Of a stretch of DNA of 64,000 nt, positions 10,693-23,144 are shown one piece after another (the first letter of the stretch is position 1; each line of letters opens with the position of its first letter). Position numbers and translations under genes: made by a program. Location: assembly GCA_036674765.1 (NCBI GenBank), contig JARVKI010000083.1, positions 124,001 through 188,000 of the forward strand. The letters are read 5' to 3'. The notes under the pieces are model-generated. The model ran no database searches. It was not told the origin of the DNA and worked only from the letters and a program-made list of their open reading frames with translations. Origin of the DNA: Seiridium cupressi. Taxonomy: Eukaryota > Ascomycota > Sordariomycetes > Amphisphaeriales > Sporocadaceae.

Positions 10693-13600
10693 TCAGTATT
10701 TTGCACCATGTCTCCGCTCCCTCTCTTCCCCAGCCCTCTCCTTCCTACGCTTGATCTTCTTGTCGAGCTTGCCCTTCTTGAACCGGCCATAGCGCTCGGG
10801 CTGGGCCACAGCCTCGATCTTCCTCTTCCGGGCGCGCCCCTCTCGGCGCCTCCGGACTGCCTCCCTGACGTTCATCAGCTCCCTCGTGTACAGCTCGGTG
10901 CCCAATTTCTTCTGGAGCGTCTCCATCAGCTCGCGGGCCTTTTCTTGTAGCTCCTCGACCCTTGGCTTGTAGGACGGATCCGTCGAATATGGTATGGGGA
11001 TCGATGGGTCTGTCAGGTGGTGGAGAGGAGTCAATAGGATGTTGAGGGAGGGTGACAGATGCGTTGATACAGGGAGCGTCGCCACATAAAGATGCAGGAG
11101 CTGCATGGCTGCTACTTTAGGGATGAGAGCAGATGCCCGGGCCGACGTCTCGATTACCAATATGTCGGAGAAGAAGTTGAAGAGGGTGTGCAGAGTGACC
11201 GGAGCGGCTTTGGGTGTTTCTTCGTCTAGGCCACTCCATTCATCATCGTCCTCGTCCTCATCGTCCTCTTTTCCTTGATCGTTTCCGTCCGCGACAGCCT
11301 TATCCGAAGCTGACAGCTTGGGGTCTAGGAACTTGCCCAAGCGTGCAAGTGTTTGCACTACCTCGCTTGCCAAGGTTTCATCTACATCTGGGGTCTCCAC
11401 GCTGAGTTCCACCTCTGAGAGATCCCCAGCACCATTCTTTGAAAGTCGCTTGCGCCATCTAGCAATCGTAGGCGGGCTCAGGATATTCACCGCGAGCATG
11501 ACGAGCGCTTCCACGGCATCCTTTTCTAAACGCAGACCCTGTGAACCATTGAGAGCTTCAGCTTCGTCCGACTGTTTGGTGTTTTCGTAGAAATCATTCA
11601 GGTACTTGTTTAGCAGTCTAATGCTAGACAGCTTGACAGTTGGATGCGGTGAGGCGAGAGGCTTCCCGATCGCGTGCCACAATTCCTCATTGGCCAAGAT
11701 AATGGGCCCATGTTTGTCCATGAGAACAGGCACCGTCTCCACAATGGTATTGATGAGTTCCCAGTCATCTGCATATCTAGCATAGTCGTCCAAGACTTCG
11801 ATTATCTTGCTTGTGACCAGGGCTAGATCTTTTGCATCTTTAGAACTAGACTCCCGTGCTTCAAAATAGTAGCCGAAAGTCTTGATAGCGAGCCGGAGCA
11901 CAGATTGGTTCTCATCCTGCTTGAGCCAATTTCGGAGCAAGCTCAGAAACTTTGACGCACTGTCCTTGTCGGCTTTGCGGAATATTTCCTTCAGTAGCTC
12001 GCCAGCTGCAAGGCGACACTTCTCGCTGTCATCATTGGCCAAGACAAAAAAAAGCGGGATGAAACATGTGGTAGCAACTTCTTGGATGAAATCCTGAGCA
12101 GACTTCATCAGTAAAAGATGAACAACCTCCATGACAGAAAGACGACCACCTTCGCGGTCGTACTTCAGGTTGGCCACGACGAAACTCAACTGCTTGGCCC
12201 ATCTGTTCTTCTTCTGTGGATAATCACGGAGAAACTGAAAGAAGGCGCCACGAGCCAGGTCTCTGGTGTCTTTGTCGTCGTTGGTGATCATGACACTGCC
12301 CACATAATCGAGTGTATCATAGACCGTCGCTGTTTCAACTCTGCGATCTAATAGGGCACGCATGAAATTGAAAGTGACGTGGCGGTAGAGAGGTTCAGTC
12401 AAATCATCCTTGAGTTTACCCAGGAGCATATCCACGGCCGCATCCTTGACCGGCACATCTCGCCTGTCTCGTAAGATGACCGAGACCAGTTTCAGTGCTG
12501 TTTGGGCTAGGTCGCTCGTTGTTGTCGTCGAAATGGAAATACTTTTGATTGCATCTTTGGCGGCAACCTTGTAGAGCTTTGTCGACTCGTCCGTCTTGAA
12601 GGGAACTTTGACAAGGACTGTGAGAAGCTTGAAGGTGGCGATCTTGACTTCCTCCTCTCCACCAACGATGGCATCTCCAAGAATGGGGACAAAGCCGGAG
12701 ATATTCCCGGCGTTGCGCAAGCTATCGTGCTTCTTGAGGATTGCCCGGAGTATATCAAAGGCAAACCTGACGAGCTTGTGGGTGTATTTGTTGGTTACAC
12801 CTCGCTCGCCACTCTTTTTTGCACCCTTCTGAATCAAATAACGTCGGAGCTTAGGGTCGAGCTTCAACTCCGCCTCAGGCTTCTCGCTTTCGTAGACCTT
12901 CTGGATGATTTCATAACAGAAGATTAGAGTATCCCGACTCTCGGCTGCCGAGTTACCAAGCAAACCATTGGCTATGCGGTTGAGTAAGTCATCGATCTTG
13001 CGCACCATCTTCAGGTCAAGTTTCTCCAGAAGAAGCGACTGCAAGGGGCGAACTAGCACAACCAGGCGCGCAATCGACGCTGTCTTAGCAACCAACTCCA
13101 TTGAGTCCTGACTCTTGCTGCTTTTCACTTCCTTCATCTTGCTAATGTACTCCTCGGCATCCTTTTCTTGACCGGTAGCGCCGAAAATGTCATCCATAAT
13201 GACCGCCACAATCTTGTCTAGACAGTAGTCCAAATCACCAGGCTGGAATTGAGGAATAGTTTGAACCAAGATTGCATGCATCGTATAGGACAGTACGTGC
13301 ATCTGGTAACCTTTGGTCAGCGCACCTCGTAATTCGTCAAGAACGAATCCAAAAGCTGTCGGGCCAAGTAAAGAAGTCATCTTGGCCAGCGTGTCGCGCG
13401 CCATCTCTCGAGACTCCCATGCTTTGCTGCGAAGGATTTGACAAATATCCGTCAGTACTCCAGGTAGTTTCTGCTCCATAAGCTCAGATGGAAGCACTTT
13501 CAGTAGTCTCACTATGATGACGCCGACGGGTACACGAGAGCTCACAGTCGTCTCGTCTTTATCGTGAATGTACTCCATGAGAGGCGGCAAGATGTTGCCA

Positions 13601-16600
13601 ACAACATCATCGCTGAATTTCTCCAGCGCTGGCATGGTGGCTGCTAGCCGGCGCTTCTGGTGTGTCGACTTTTCGCCAATTGCATCCACTTCCATGTCAT
13701 CGTTATACTTTTCCGTTGCAGCCATTGCAAGCGTGTCGACTAGTTTTCCCAAGATTCTCACCAGCTGTTTTTGATGTTCAGGCTTGGACTGAATATAGCT
13801 AATATACCTGCTCAGAATGGCACGGAATTGTGGCCATTCGAGGGAAATCGCCACGTCAGCAATAGTAGTGGAAGCTTGCGCGCCTACTCCATGGTCATCT
13901 TCACCTTCCTCGCGGCCATATATGAGATGTTCGAGCAGGGGGATGAAGAAATGTGCCAAGTTTCGGCTGCTCAGTTCTTGATGATGGTTGACCTTTGACA
14001 ATAGCTGCAGTGCTCTCATTTGTCTAGAAGCCGCGGAGCTGAGAATGTGGCCGAAGAAGCTGGGGTCTGATTCATTCTCATCGGGGATTGGATCTAAACC
14101 CACTAGATCACTAACTGGAGACCAAGAAGGTAAATGAGAGACCAGGTATCCAAGTACTCGGACCGTTTCTCTTCTGACTGTCTCGGATGCATCTCGAGCC
14201 CCCGCGAAGACGGCAGGGATAACTATATTTTGAAGCATTTCAAAAAACGTGTCCTTTTCCTGGCCAAGAGAAGACGAAGCTGCATCGACAAATCTGCAAA
14301 TACCATCGGCCGAATTGGATGATAGGACACCATATTCCTCGTCATGCTTGATATAGAACATCATGTTGTGCAGCAGCGGTTCCCATTCCCGTGCTGTGAA
14401 ATCCTTCTTCGGAATGGTATTGAAGGCAGCTAGCCGAACGTCGTAGTTGGGCTCATCGATACGACCCTCCACATACGAGTTAAGATTGGCACATAGACTA
14501 GCAACCTCATCCTGGATACCTGGTTCTGTCGATACGAATACCGCAAGTACCCTCGATAGAGTCTCTCGACTAGATCTGTCCTTGAAGAAACTATAAAGAC
14601 TTGAGATAGTCGCGTAGATGCGGTTTCGCAAGGCGAGGTTTTCAGAGACATTCTCTAGGCGCAGGAAATTCTCCAAAATCGTAAGTACGCCCCCCTTCAC
14701 CTTGGGATGAACGCGGCGTGGTGGCTGGTTCAAGAGGAAGACCGAAATGTCAATCAGTTCTGTAGTGTTCCCAGATTGCTGGACTAGGGGTGACAGCTCG
14801 ACAACAGTCTCGACACATGCGGCAAGTAGATCTCTTCCCAGCTCCTTGCCAGGCTCATTTTCGGACCTCTCTTGTGATCGTAGTAGTCGACTGATCTTCC
14901 CTAGGATCATTTCCAAATTCGGGTCGAGGAGTTCTTCCCTGATCAGTTCATTGAATTCGGACTGTGTTGCGGGTGCTTGGGCGAGATTGATGAGGTTCCG
15001 GACAACACTGAGCGCAAAAACTTTGACGTCGTCCTTTGCTTTCGCAACGAGCAGCAAATCAGTCAGTTTATGGATGATTCGATCATCGATACCCAAGAAC
15101 AAGGCCGTCTTAGGTATCAAGGACAATGTAGAAAGAAGTTGAAGTATTCCGGAGACGCCCTCAGTATTTTCCGTCGGGAGGTTCTCAAGCCTCGGCGCCA
15201 CAACCTCTTTAACAAGGACATCTGAATAGGGTGTCCAGTTGAATGCAGGTGCATTTTGTAAAAGCGAGATGACGCATTTCAGGGCAATACTCCGAACATT
15301 CCGAAGCAACGAAATGTGGCTTTCCGATTGGTCCCCCTCCACTCCATCGCCGGTCCGATCAAGTTTGCGGCAGGCGTTGATGAGGCAATAAAGAACTGCC
15401 GAGAGGATCGTGGATGTGTAGTTGGCAACGGCTATGCCTAGTTCATTGATCATGGAGGAAATCATGTTCAAGAAGCCCACTTGCTTACGAACAGTGAGAA
15501 GATTTCGGTTGATGACATCCGCACGGAGCTTCGCGTTCTCGTCGATGACCTGGACGCCACGTAAGTCACCTAAGGCGATATCAAGAAAACCACCCATGTC
15601 CTCCACGCTCAAACTACGGAGCACAGCTAGACGAGTGGCGTGAAGGCCACCTCGTCCACTCGCAGCCCCTTTCTTGGAAATGGTGCGTCCATATAACAAA
15701 CGGAGGAGGACGGGCATGGCCTCAGCATGATGTTTAGCTTGAATCTGATTTTCTCCTTGGAAGAGAACTGTAAGCTCGTCCTTGAATCGAGCTTCATCAA
15801 GAAGGAATTCCAGATTTTCTCGATATGGCTTAACGCCTTCTTGTTTCCAGGCCAGAATCGCCTTCAATGCAGCTTTTTGTACTTCGACGTCACCATTTGC
15901 CAATTGCTTAAGTAACGCATCATAGACTTGTTGGCTTTGGAAGAGGACCTTTGGGTTCACAAATTGAGCAAAGACACCAAGAAGCCCCTTCCTATCTTGC
16001 AATGACCAAAACCCCTCTGCAGCGTCGACTGCGTCATCCCCTGGTATCTCCGTTTGATCATCGCCGTTAGATGCCCATGACAGAAAAATAGGGACTATCT
16101 TCCGTGATCGCTTCTCTGCTAGATTTGGCGCTGCGGAGAGCACTTTCAATGCCTGTGACCGCGCATTCGTTGGCCTCTCCTCGGCGAGCTCCTGGCTCTC
16201 CTGGAACTCATGTAATAAGAGGTCCGAGGCTTCGATAGTCGCCCGCTTGGCCTCGTCCGCTTTCTCACGTAGCTTATTAAAATTCAAGCACTCAAAGTCA
16301 GTGACACCACGGTATTCCGTACCAGTTGCCTGTCTCCCAGAGCCATCCCAACGCTTTGACGGAGTTTCGAGCCACTCGAAAGCTCGTTCACAAAGAACAT
16401 CTTCGCCGCTCTGGGTCTGGCCAACTTGTTTCAACGCCTCGACTGCAGTTTCCCAAACAGGCATTAGTTTCACAGTAAGCATTCCAAACAGATAAGCCGG
16501 AACGGCTTGTCGAAGCCATGAATTCTCATCGAGCAAAGAATAGACTGCGCCAAGTTTACGTAGATGAACCGAAATCGCACGAGCGTTTTGCAGGTCTAGA

Positions 16601-18749
16601 GACGTATGCTCCGTCTGTAACATGATAGATAGGACATCTAACTGGTCTGGGGCAGAATCCATGTTACTGAGCAGTTGAAGTGACGCAATACGGAGTTGCG
16701 TCGATTGGGAGGCGAGATTGTGGATTAAACTGCTGAGAAGTGGGCTCTGTCCCTTTTCGGGACTTGCACTGCCGTTTTCTTGGGACATTGGACTCCATGA
16801 CTTAGTCAACTGTGCCTCATACGCTAGCATAGCCTCGAAATACCCGACCAACCGCGAGTAGCGAGGCGCTGCCGCTCTCAGCAGTGGCCCAAGAGTTTCA
16901 TCGAATTGGCCCAGAACGTTACTCATCCTAATATAGGAGGAGAAACCCTGACTGACGATGAAGCGCGCCTCATCAGTCCCAAGAGAATCGGAAGGCCGTA
17001 GAGCAAGTTTCAGTTTCGTCAAAAGCCTCTCTGAAATGAACTGAACAGTTTTTATGTCCACCTTAACGTACTCGAGCAGTCGCAAGATTGCAGCGTACTT
17101 GGGTAAACATTTGTTTCGCCAAATGTCGGGATCTTCGGCGCATGGCTTCGAGCCAGCTTCTGGAAACGGCGTGTCTTCAAGCTTGCCAAAAGTCTCGATA
17201 ATATTCTCCTGCCAGGTCTGAGGAAGACTGAATGTTTTGCTCTCGTGTGGTGACGGTAGAGCGTGGGACTGGACCATCCTGGGAAGAATCACATAAAGCA
17301 TGTCTTGATTGCTATCCTCGGCCCAGTGCGAACCGATAAATCTGAAGATGTTAGCATTCTCAATTATACTGGAATACGGCATCTTCCCTACCTTTGAAAA
17401 TGAGTCAAGAACAAACTTCGAAATTTACCAGCGTCGAGTTCGGAAAAATAAGAACAGAACGGGATGAACCACGCTTTCAGGGGTTCAGTTGTCAGAGCCT
17501 TCATGAGATCCGCGATATGAGGAGCTACAGCGTCAAACGAAGCATATTGCCATACTATGGCAATGCTCACGATGATATGATCCCAAATCGCCGACGGCTC
17601 CAGAGTCATAAGGGCAGCCTGATCTTGGAACAGATCTTTGAGGCACAGCTGCTGAAAATCGAGCAAAGTAGACCAGTCCGCGATCCGGGTTCCTTTCCGA
17701 ACGCCAGATATCGCACCCAGAAGGCGCAAGGAAAAAATATTGGACAGACCAGAGCCGCGGTCGGGACTATCATAGATGGCTTGTGCAATGGGGCCGAATG
17801 TTTCGGAGGTCGTATGATGCACAGCGCTGACTAGCGTGCCACATACAGCGTCCGCCCATGTTTCAGAACCCTCTGAACAGCTATCTTCACCAGGAACCGA
17901 TGCGATAAGGGCCTTGACAATAGCTGGCGCGGTAGTATGCACTCCATGTCCCTGCCCCTTGATGGCCTCTGCAAACATGGTCATAATACCATGATAATAA
18001 AGTTCGTATTGCTTGTCACTGCGAAGGCTCTTCAGATCTTCGCGAGCGTGCTCGATGATCAAAGGTAATGCCTTCTCGCAGTGTGATGGGGCCGCAGCTT
18101 TCTTGACGAGGAAGCTCATCGCTTCAGCAGCAAATCGTGCAATGTACTGAGGGTTACGCGCCTTTCCGAGCAGTGGTGCCACGGCATCGTATGTCGGGCG
18201 GATATCTGCTACCAGTAGACGTGAAAGGTATTTGAACAAGAAAGCCAGACAAGCAAAGGTCCACTCAATCACATCGGCATCTTGTCGTTTGCTCGCGATT
18301 TGGGTAATCAAGGCCAAGGCTCTCGGGTAGTGTTTCTCGAATCGGGTACCTAGGTCGTGCGCAAACGCTGTCAAGAGATCGAGCAGCGATTCTAGCGACT
18401 CCTTTTCTTGGGCGGATAGGTACTTCTCCAGCAGGTCCATAATCCTGCCTTCAAAATGGATGATTTGGGGTAGGCTGTCGCATAGCGATGACACCTCTCT
18501 CTTGAAAGAGATGAACCCCTTGGATACGTCGAGATCCGCCCATTTTTCGAGACCGTTTCTGAAGTAGGAGGTGGTCGACTCGAGGTCTTCGGCGTCGAGA
18601 TCGTGGCGCCGTACTTTGCGTAGAGGGTCAAGCGAATGGAGCTTGGAGATCTTGGTGGAGAACGATTCCCATCGATGATTCTTCTGGTGAGGGGTGCTCG
18701 GCTTGCCCTTCCGGGACTTCACGATACGCCCTGAGGATGTGGCGGGCAT
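10693..18749 (-). CDS. utp20: UTP20, HEAT-repeat subunit of the small-subunit processome
   Basis: Two exons, 18749-17392 and 17341-10693, joined by a 50-nt intron (GTAGGG donor, GCTAAC branch, TTCAG acceptor) that restores the frame across HFQ-R-FIGSHW. The product is 2668 aa, normal for UTP20. The start is the ATG of MPATSSGRIVKSRKGK; the frame extends 13 codons further upstream only to a TTG. N-terminal family signatures include WTFACLAFLFKYLSRLL and RPTYDAVAPLLGK. The rest is alpha-solenoid. An acidic patch (KEDDEDEDDDEW) lies at about residue 2480. The C terminus is strongly basic (RRRREGRARKRKIEA, KKIKRRKER), fitting nucleolar localisation. By family knowledge it acts in U3 snoRNP-dependent 18S rRNA maturation. 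It is divergent from the CwfJ/DRN1 gene. Confidence 0.95.
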
Positions 18750-19125
18750 CTTGTCGTTTGTTGTGACCTTAGTGTTGAGGGATTGCAACCGTTCCGTTGT
18801 CGTGTGCTCAGACAGAGTGTGTAGTTATTCCCCACCATCGTAGTGCTAATGATCTAAACTTTTTTTCGAAGACGAAGCGATAAGCTCTTATCGCAAGTTT
18901 ATCGCATACAGGCTAGCCATTCTGATTTTAGTGTCATTGAACTAGTGCTGGACCGCCGTTGGAGCACGTCGAAGCACGGGCCTAAATTTGGTGCCTGCCA
19001 ATGGAGCTTTAGTTAGAGGCAGGAGGCTTCTGCTTAGAACCGCTTGACTGCGGACACCTCTTCCGCCTGTCACCACTCCACTTATAACACTGCACATGTG
19101 CAGCGTTTGCACGAGTACCGATTCA
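18750..19125. other. Divergent promoter between UTP20 and the CwfJ/DRN1 gene
   Basis: 376 bp separate the two start codons, so both promoters sit here. It contains a perfect inverted repeat (see separate entry), a short T-run at about 18860-18866, and a pyrimidine-rich stretch close to the plus-strand gene. No gene is visible. Confidence 0.7.
18877..18905. promoter_or_regulatory. PAC-like palindrome with a third half-site
   Basis: gcgataagctcttatcgc (18877-18894) is a perfect 8-bp inverted repeat with a 2-bp spacer. A third TTATCGC follows at 18899-18905. GCGATAAG differs by one base from the yeast PAC element GCGATGAG found upstream of ribosome-biogenesis genes, and it also contains GATA cores. 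Its place upstream of UTP20 suits a ribosome-biogenesis control site. That role is inferred. Confidence 0.5.
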
Positions 19126-20826
19126 ATGGCAGCAAAGATGTAAGTACTTAGTACCTCAGCAGCTTCTTTCGAGGTAGCTAAAACTATCCAGTATCGTCTT
19201 CGGCAGCCTCAATGGCAAGCTCGAATCAGCCTTTCAGAAGCTTGCCACTTTACACGCCAAGAACAACTTCTCATTTGCCATTGTCACGGGCAATTTGTTC
19301 AGTCCCGATGAGGGAGAAGACGTTATCACGCGCCTTATCCATGGAGACATCCAAGTGCCTCTCACCACCTACTTCACTGTGGGCACTACGCCTTTGCCGG
19401 CCCGGGTCATCGAGCGTATTGAGAGAGATGAAGATGTAAGTCATCGCTTAGGGTGGACTGTATATCACACTACTAAACAAAATCCCAGGTATGTGAGAAC
19501 TTGCACTACCTCGGCAAGCGCAGCGTCACCAAGACATCAGATGGCATCCGAATTGTCACTCTCGGCGGTGCTCTAGATCGAAGCATTGTTGGCGGGCAGT
19601 CTCAAGAGCAGCACCTTCCTTTCCACACTGCTAGCGACGCTACGGCTCTCAGAGGTGCTAACAAGGCTGATATTCTCCTGACATCCATGTGGTCTGCCGG
19701 AGTCTGGTCCAACTCACGGGTCGTTCTTACCCCCGAAAGTCAGGCCGCAGTCGCAAGCTCCCAAGAGATCGCAGATTTATGCAACGCCGTCAAACCTCGA
19801 TACCACTTGTCCTTCTCCCCAGGTGATTTCTTCTGGGAACGAGAGCCGTTCTTTTATCCCGATGCAGAAGACGGCAATGACCGACCTGTCACTCGATTTA
19901 TCTCCATGGCTCCGTTCGGCAATTCTGCCAAAGCCAAGGCCATGTATGCTTTTAGTCTACAGACCGGAGATAGCTCGTCGGCACTACCCGCTGGAAGCAC
20001 ATTGTCCCCCTTCATGTCATCTCGGGGTACTAAGAGGCAAGCTGATGGTCATAGATCTGATCCACCCAAACGGTCTCGTGGACAACACCTCCGCCAACCT
20101 CCCCCTGGGCCCGGCGAGTGCTTTTTCTGTCTTGCCAATCCGAAATTAAAAGACCATATGATCTGTTCTGTTGGAGATCATGCCTACATTGCCTCTGCCA
20201 AGGGACCTCTGCCGAATTCCGGGTACTTCTCTTCGACTGGTGTGCACTTCCCAGGCCATCAGATCATTATCCCCTTCGCCCATACGCCAACTCTACGAAA
20301 TATTCCGGAAGGAGAGGGCCCGTCAACCTACAAGGAGATGTCGCATTTTCGCGAGGCGCTTCAAGCCATGGTCGGCAAACAGTCAAATCATCAGCTTGGC
20401 GCAGTAACTTGGGAAATCAACCGCTCGCGCAATGTTCACACACACTGGCAATTCATGCCAGCTCCCATAGATCTCCTTCGGAAGGGTCTCGTTGAAGCTG
20501 CATTCAAGGTAGAAGCTGAAAATCTTCAATATCCCTTGTTCGAGGAGCGCAGCCTAGACTCTATTGAAGATGGGCCAGACGACTTTCTCCGTCTCTGGAT
20601 TTGGTCTGATGATAGTGACGCAGCAATTCAGGGCAAAGAACTCGTAATGTCATTCGATGACAGCTTTCGCTTCGATCTTCAGTTTCCGCGCAGGGTTTTG
20701 GCGAAACTTCTACAACTCGAGGCTCGGATTCAGTGGAAAGCTGTAGAACAGACGCAGGAGGAGGAGAGCGCTGATGCCGAACGGTTCAAAGAGGCGTTTA
20801 AGCCTTGGGACTTTACGCTCCAATAG
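19126..20826 (+). CDS. CwfJ-family protein (DRN1/CWF19L1-like), lariat turnover or splicing factor
   Basis: Three exons: 19126-19139, 19192-19435 and 19489-20826; product 531 aa. The first coding exon is only 14 nt (MAAKI). Both introns have GTAAGT donors and CAG acceptors. The N-terminal half is metallophosphoesterase-like (IVFGSLNGKLESAFQKL, AIVTGNLFSP) as in DRN1. CwfJ_C_1 starts near GPGECFFCLANPKLKDHM. It includes a histidine-triad-like segment at RSRNVHTHWQFMPAP. CwfJ_C_2 follows to the C terminus (DFTLQ). A basic linker (GTKRQADGHRSDPPKRSRG) sits between. The family associates with the debranching enzyme and late splicing complexes. Length and domain order are normal. Confidence 0.92.
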
Positions 20827-21863
20827 CCTCCTATTTGTATTCATATTTTCTGCATTCGATGGTTGGAGAAGAGCAATTATACCCCCGCTCTGCATTGGGT
20901 TGGCGTATGGCGTTGGAGCAGTCCATGCATCTGGTGCGGTATACTTGGCAGTATAGACGCACCCGTTGCTTGAAATGGACTGCCAGACCAGAAACAGTTT
21001 CACAGACCGATACTGATCCATGCGATTGTCCCTGCTTTCATGGTGCGCTCTCTTTAGCCCCATGTATGTACAATATGATGGCGTCTGGTTTTGAGAACAA
21101 TCTGGTGTCTCGTGCCGTTGCGGTCGTACTTTCCCCTGCATTGAGACATCATACCCGATAACTTCGAAATCGTCCTTGAGTATCTATATAGCAATGGATC
21201 AATCTTTGACCCCAGCATCTCTGTGAGCGTTCTCGCAAATAACACTATTGACTGAAGGTAACATGTCTTGTGGCACTATGAACGTTAAGCGCTCGAGCTT
21301 TCTAAATTCTCACCCCGACTTGAACAATATACTACGCTTGATGTCGATCTCTCTTGCTCTGTTCTGGGCTCATCGGAAGACAACCCGCGCTCCTTGGCAT
21401 GCAGAGCAATTCCAAAGAAACAGCCGAACTTATGGCCAGGATTAGGATCAGAATCCTTCGAAAGCCAGATCCCGAAACGCTGAGCAACCTCGATCCCTAG
21501 CGCATGCGACTGTCACGGGCAGACCGGGAATAGCCTTGCTTAACACCATAACAATGTTTGATCCTCCTAGCTATCCAATTGGCAATTGCACTCTACCCAT
21601 ATAGGTACAAGGGTTGGCGGTGGGTTTATTTGGCCGTTGCTAGATTTGACGACGGTTAAGCGAGTTCCCTCGTATCAGTAGGCCAATCGCAAGGATCCCG
21701 ATAGGACCGCTGAATTGGTGAGCCCCTGTGCTATTGCTGGGGAGTTCGTGGATACAAATTGGGAGTGCACCGCCAAATCCTTTCGATTCTTCCGTCGTAT
21801 GGTTCTTCCGTCGTATGGTTCTTCCGTCGTATGGTTCTTCCGTTGCAGACAAAGACCGCAGCT
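20827..21863. other. Intergenic region upstream of the membrane-protein gene
   Basis: About 1 kb between two plus-strand genes. It holds the 3' end of the CwfJ gene and the promoter of the next gene. Small frames on both strands do not resemble a family. The only structure I see is the 16-bp minisatellite near its right end. Confidence 0.6.
21789..21845. repeat. 16-bp minisatellite in the leader of the membrane-protein gene
   Basis: The unit cttccgtcgtatggtt is repeated exactly three times (21789-21836), followed by a partial copy with one change (21837-21845). The array ends 18 bp before the ATG at 21864, placing it in the 5' UTR or core promoter. Confidence 0.95.
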
Positions 21864-23144
21864 ATGTCGCGACACCACGGTATATGTGGCACTGCGTTGG
21901 TACTGACAGCCGGGCTCCTCGCTCGTGTAGCGCGGGGCCAGCAAGTCGACGGCAACAATGAAATTCTGTATCCGGACGCGACCGGTCTCACATACAATTA
22001 CCTCGACACTTTGGATATCGCGCTCACGACGGATTACGATACGCCTTATTTATATCTGTATTGTTGGGATGCGAGCGGAGATCGTCAAGGTGAGAGACAG
22101 ATTTCCTCGACGCGCGGTGGATCGCGCTAGAGAGATGGAGCACGAGCTAAAATTGGCAACAGAAATCATATACTACAGTCCCAGTGCTGTGGAAGGGAGT
22201 TCACAGGTTCCTGTAAAGTTGCAATCTAATACGCAATATACTGGAACAACATGTTGGTTCAATTTGCTCGATGCACAGTCTGGGTCAAACACAACGGGCG
22301 GGGCTACGAGTCTAGAGTTTAGCGTAAGCAACTTTCGGTGTGGTTTTATGTCCTTTATAACCTGCCTTACAAGCAAGCATTTCTTGATAGGGCATTTTTG
22401 TTCTTGAGACATGAGTTCAGCTGCCGGCAGTTCGCCAAGCATACTCGAAGAAAAGATCGCTAACTCCAAGTGCTGTAGTATGTCAAAGAAGAGGCCGACC
22501 AGGTAAATGCGCCCTCTATCTTCGTGGTGGAAATGAACGATGTATTTCGAATCTCAACTATATTGCTTGAGCTCAATCGAAGGGCGCTATTCCCATCGAT
22601 GCAATATTCTCGGCATAACACTAACCACTTTGATATCTAGGAAACATTCAGTTTGAGTAGCACCCCATCGTCAACTGCAACTTCGTCTGCTTCCGTAACC
22701 TCTAGCACCGCTACTACTACAAGCACAACATCTTCAGTTACATCGAGTAGCAACACAGTCAGTACTCCGACTACAACTGCGGCATCATCCTCTCTCGAAT
22801 CCGTGTCATCTAGCAATGGCCTATCAAGAGGTGCGCAAGCCGGGATTGGAGTCGCCGTCACTCTTGTTGGGCTCGCAATCCTGGGTGCAGTGATTTGGCT
22901 ACTCATGAGATGCCGACGAAACGGGAAAACACCGAGTTCAAATTCAGAGATGGAATTGTCGCCGCCAGGTGAGCTAGAGGATAAGAAGTATCCGGCGGAA
23001 ATTGGCAGTCTCGAACGCCACGAACTGTCTTCGGCTACTCCTCCACACGAGATGGAGACTCCATGGCAGCATTTGGTTCTTAGCGAGCTGGAAAGTCCGG
23101 CGAGTCCACCGTCTTATGGCCATGCCAATAATATAGGCCATTGA
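21864..23144 (+). CDS. Single-pass membrane protein with Ser/Thr-rich stalk (cell-surface sensor-like)
   Basis: Four exons: 21864-22089, 22163-22323, 22479-22502 (only 24 nt) and 22641-23144; product 304 aa. Phases agree at every junction (phase 1, 0, 0). A signal peptide is visible (MSRHHGICGTALVLTAGLLARVARG). Next come an ectodomain of about 115 aa with two Cys (LYCWDASGD, GTTCWFNLLDA), the microexon YVKEEADQ, a Ser/Thr stalk of about 55 aa, a TM helix (AGIGVAVTLVGLAILGAVIWLL) and an RCRRN stop-transfer signal. The cytoplasmic tail is Pro/Glu-rich. The architecture is that of Mid2/WSC-like surface proteins, but I see no WSC Cys pattern. The function is unassigned. Confidence 0.78.

Noticed and set aside
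17382..18788. Two separate proteins for the UTP20 locus
   Set aside because: The upstream frame starts with TTG in its longest form and ends a few codons past a GTAGGG donor. Removing a 50-nt intron with a GCTAAC branch fuses both into one full-length UTP20.
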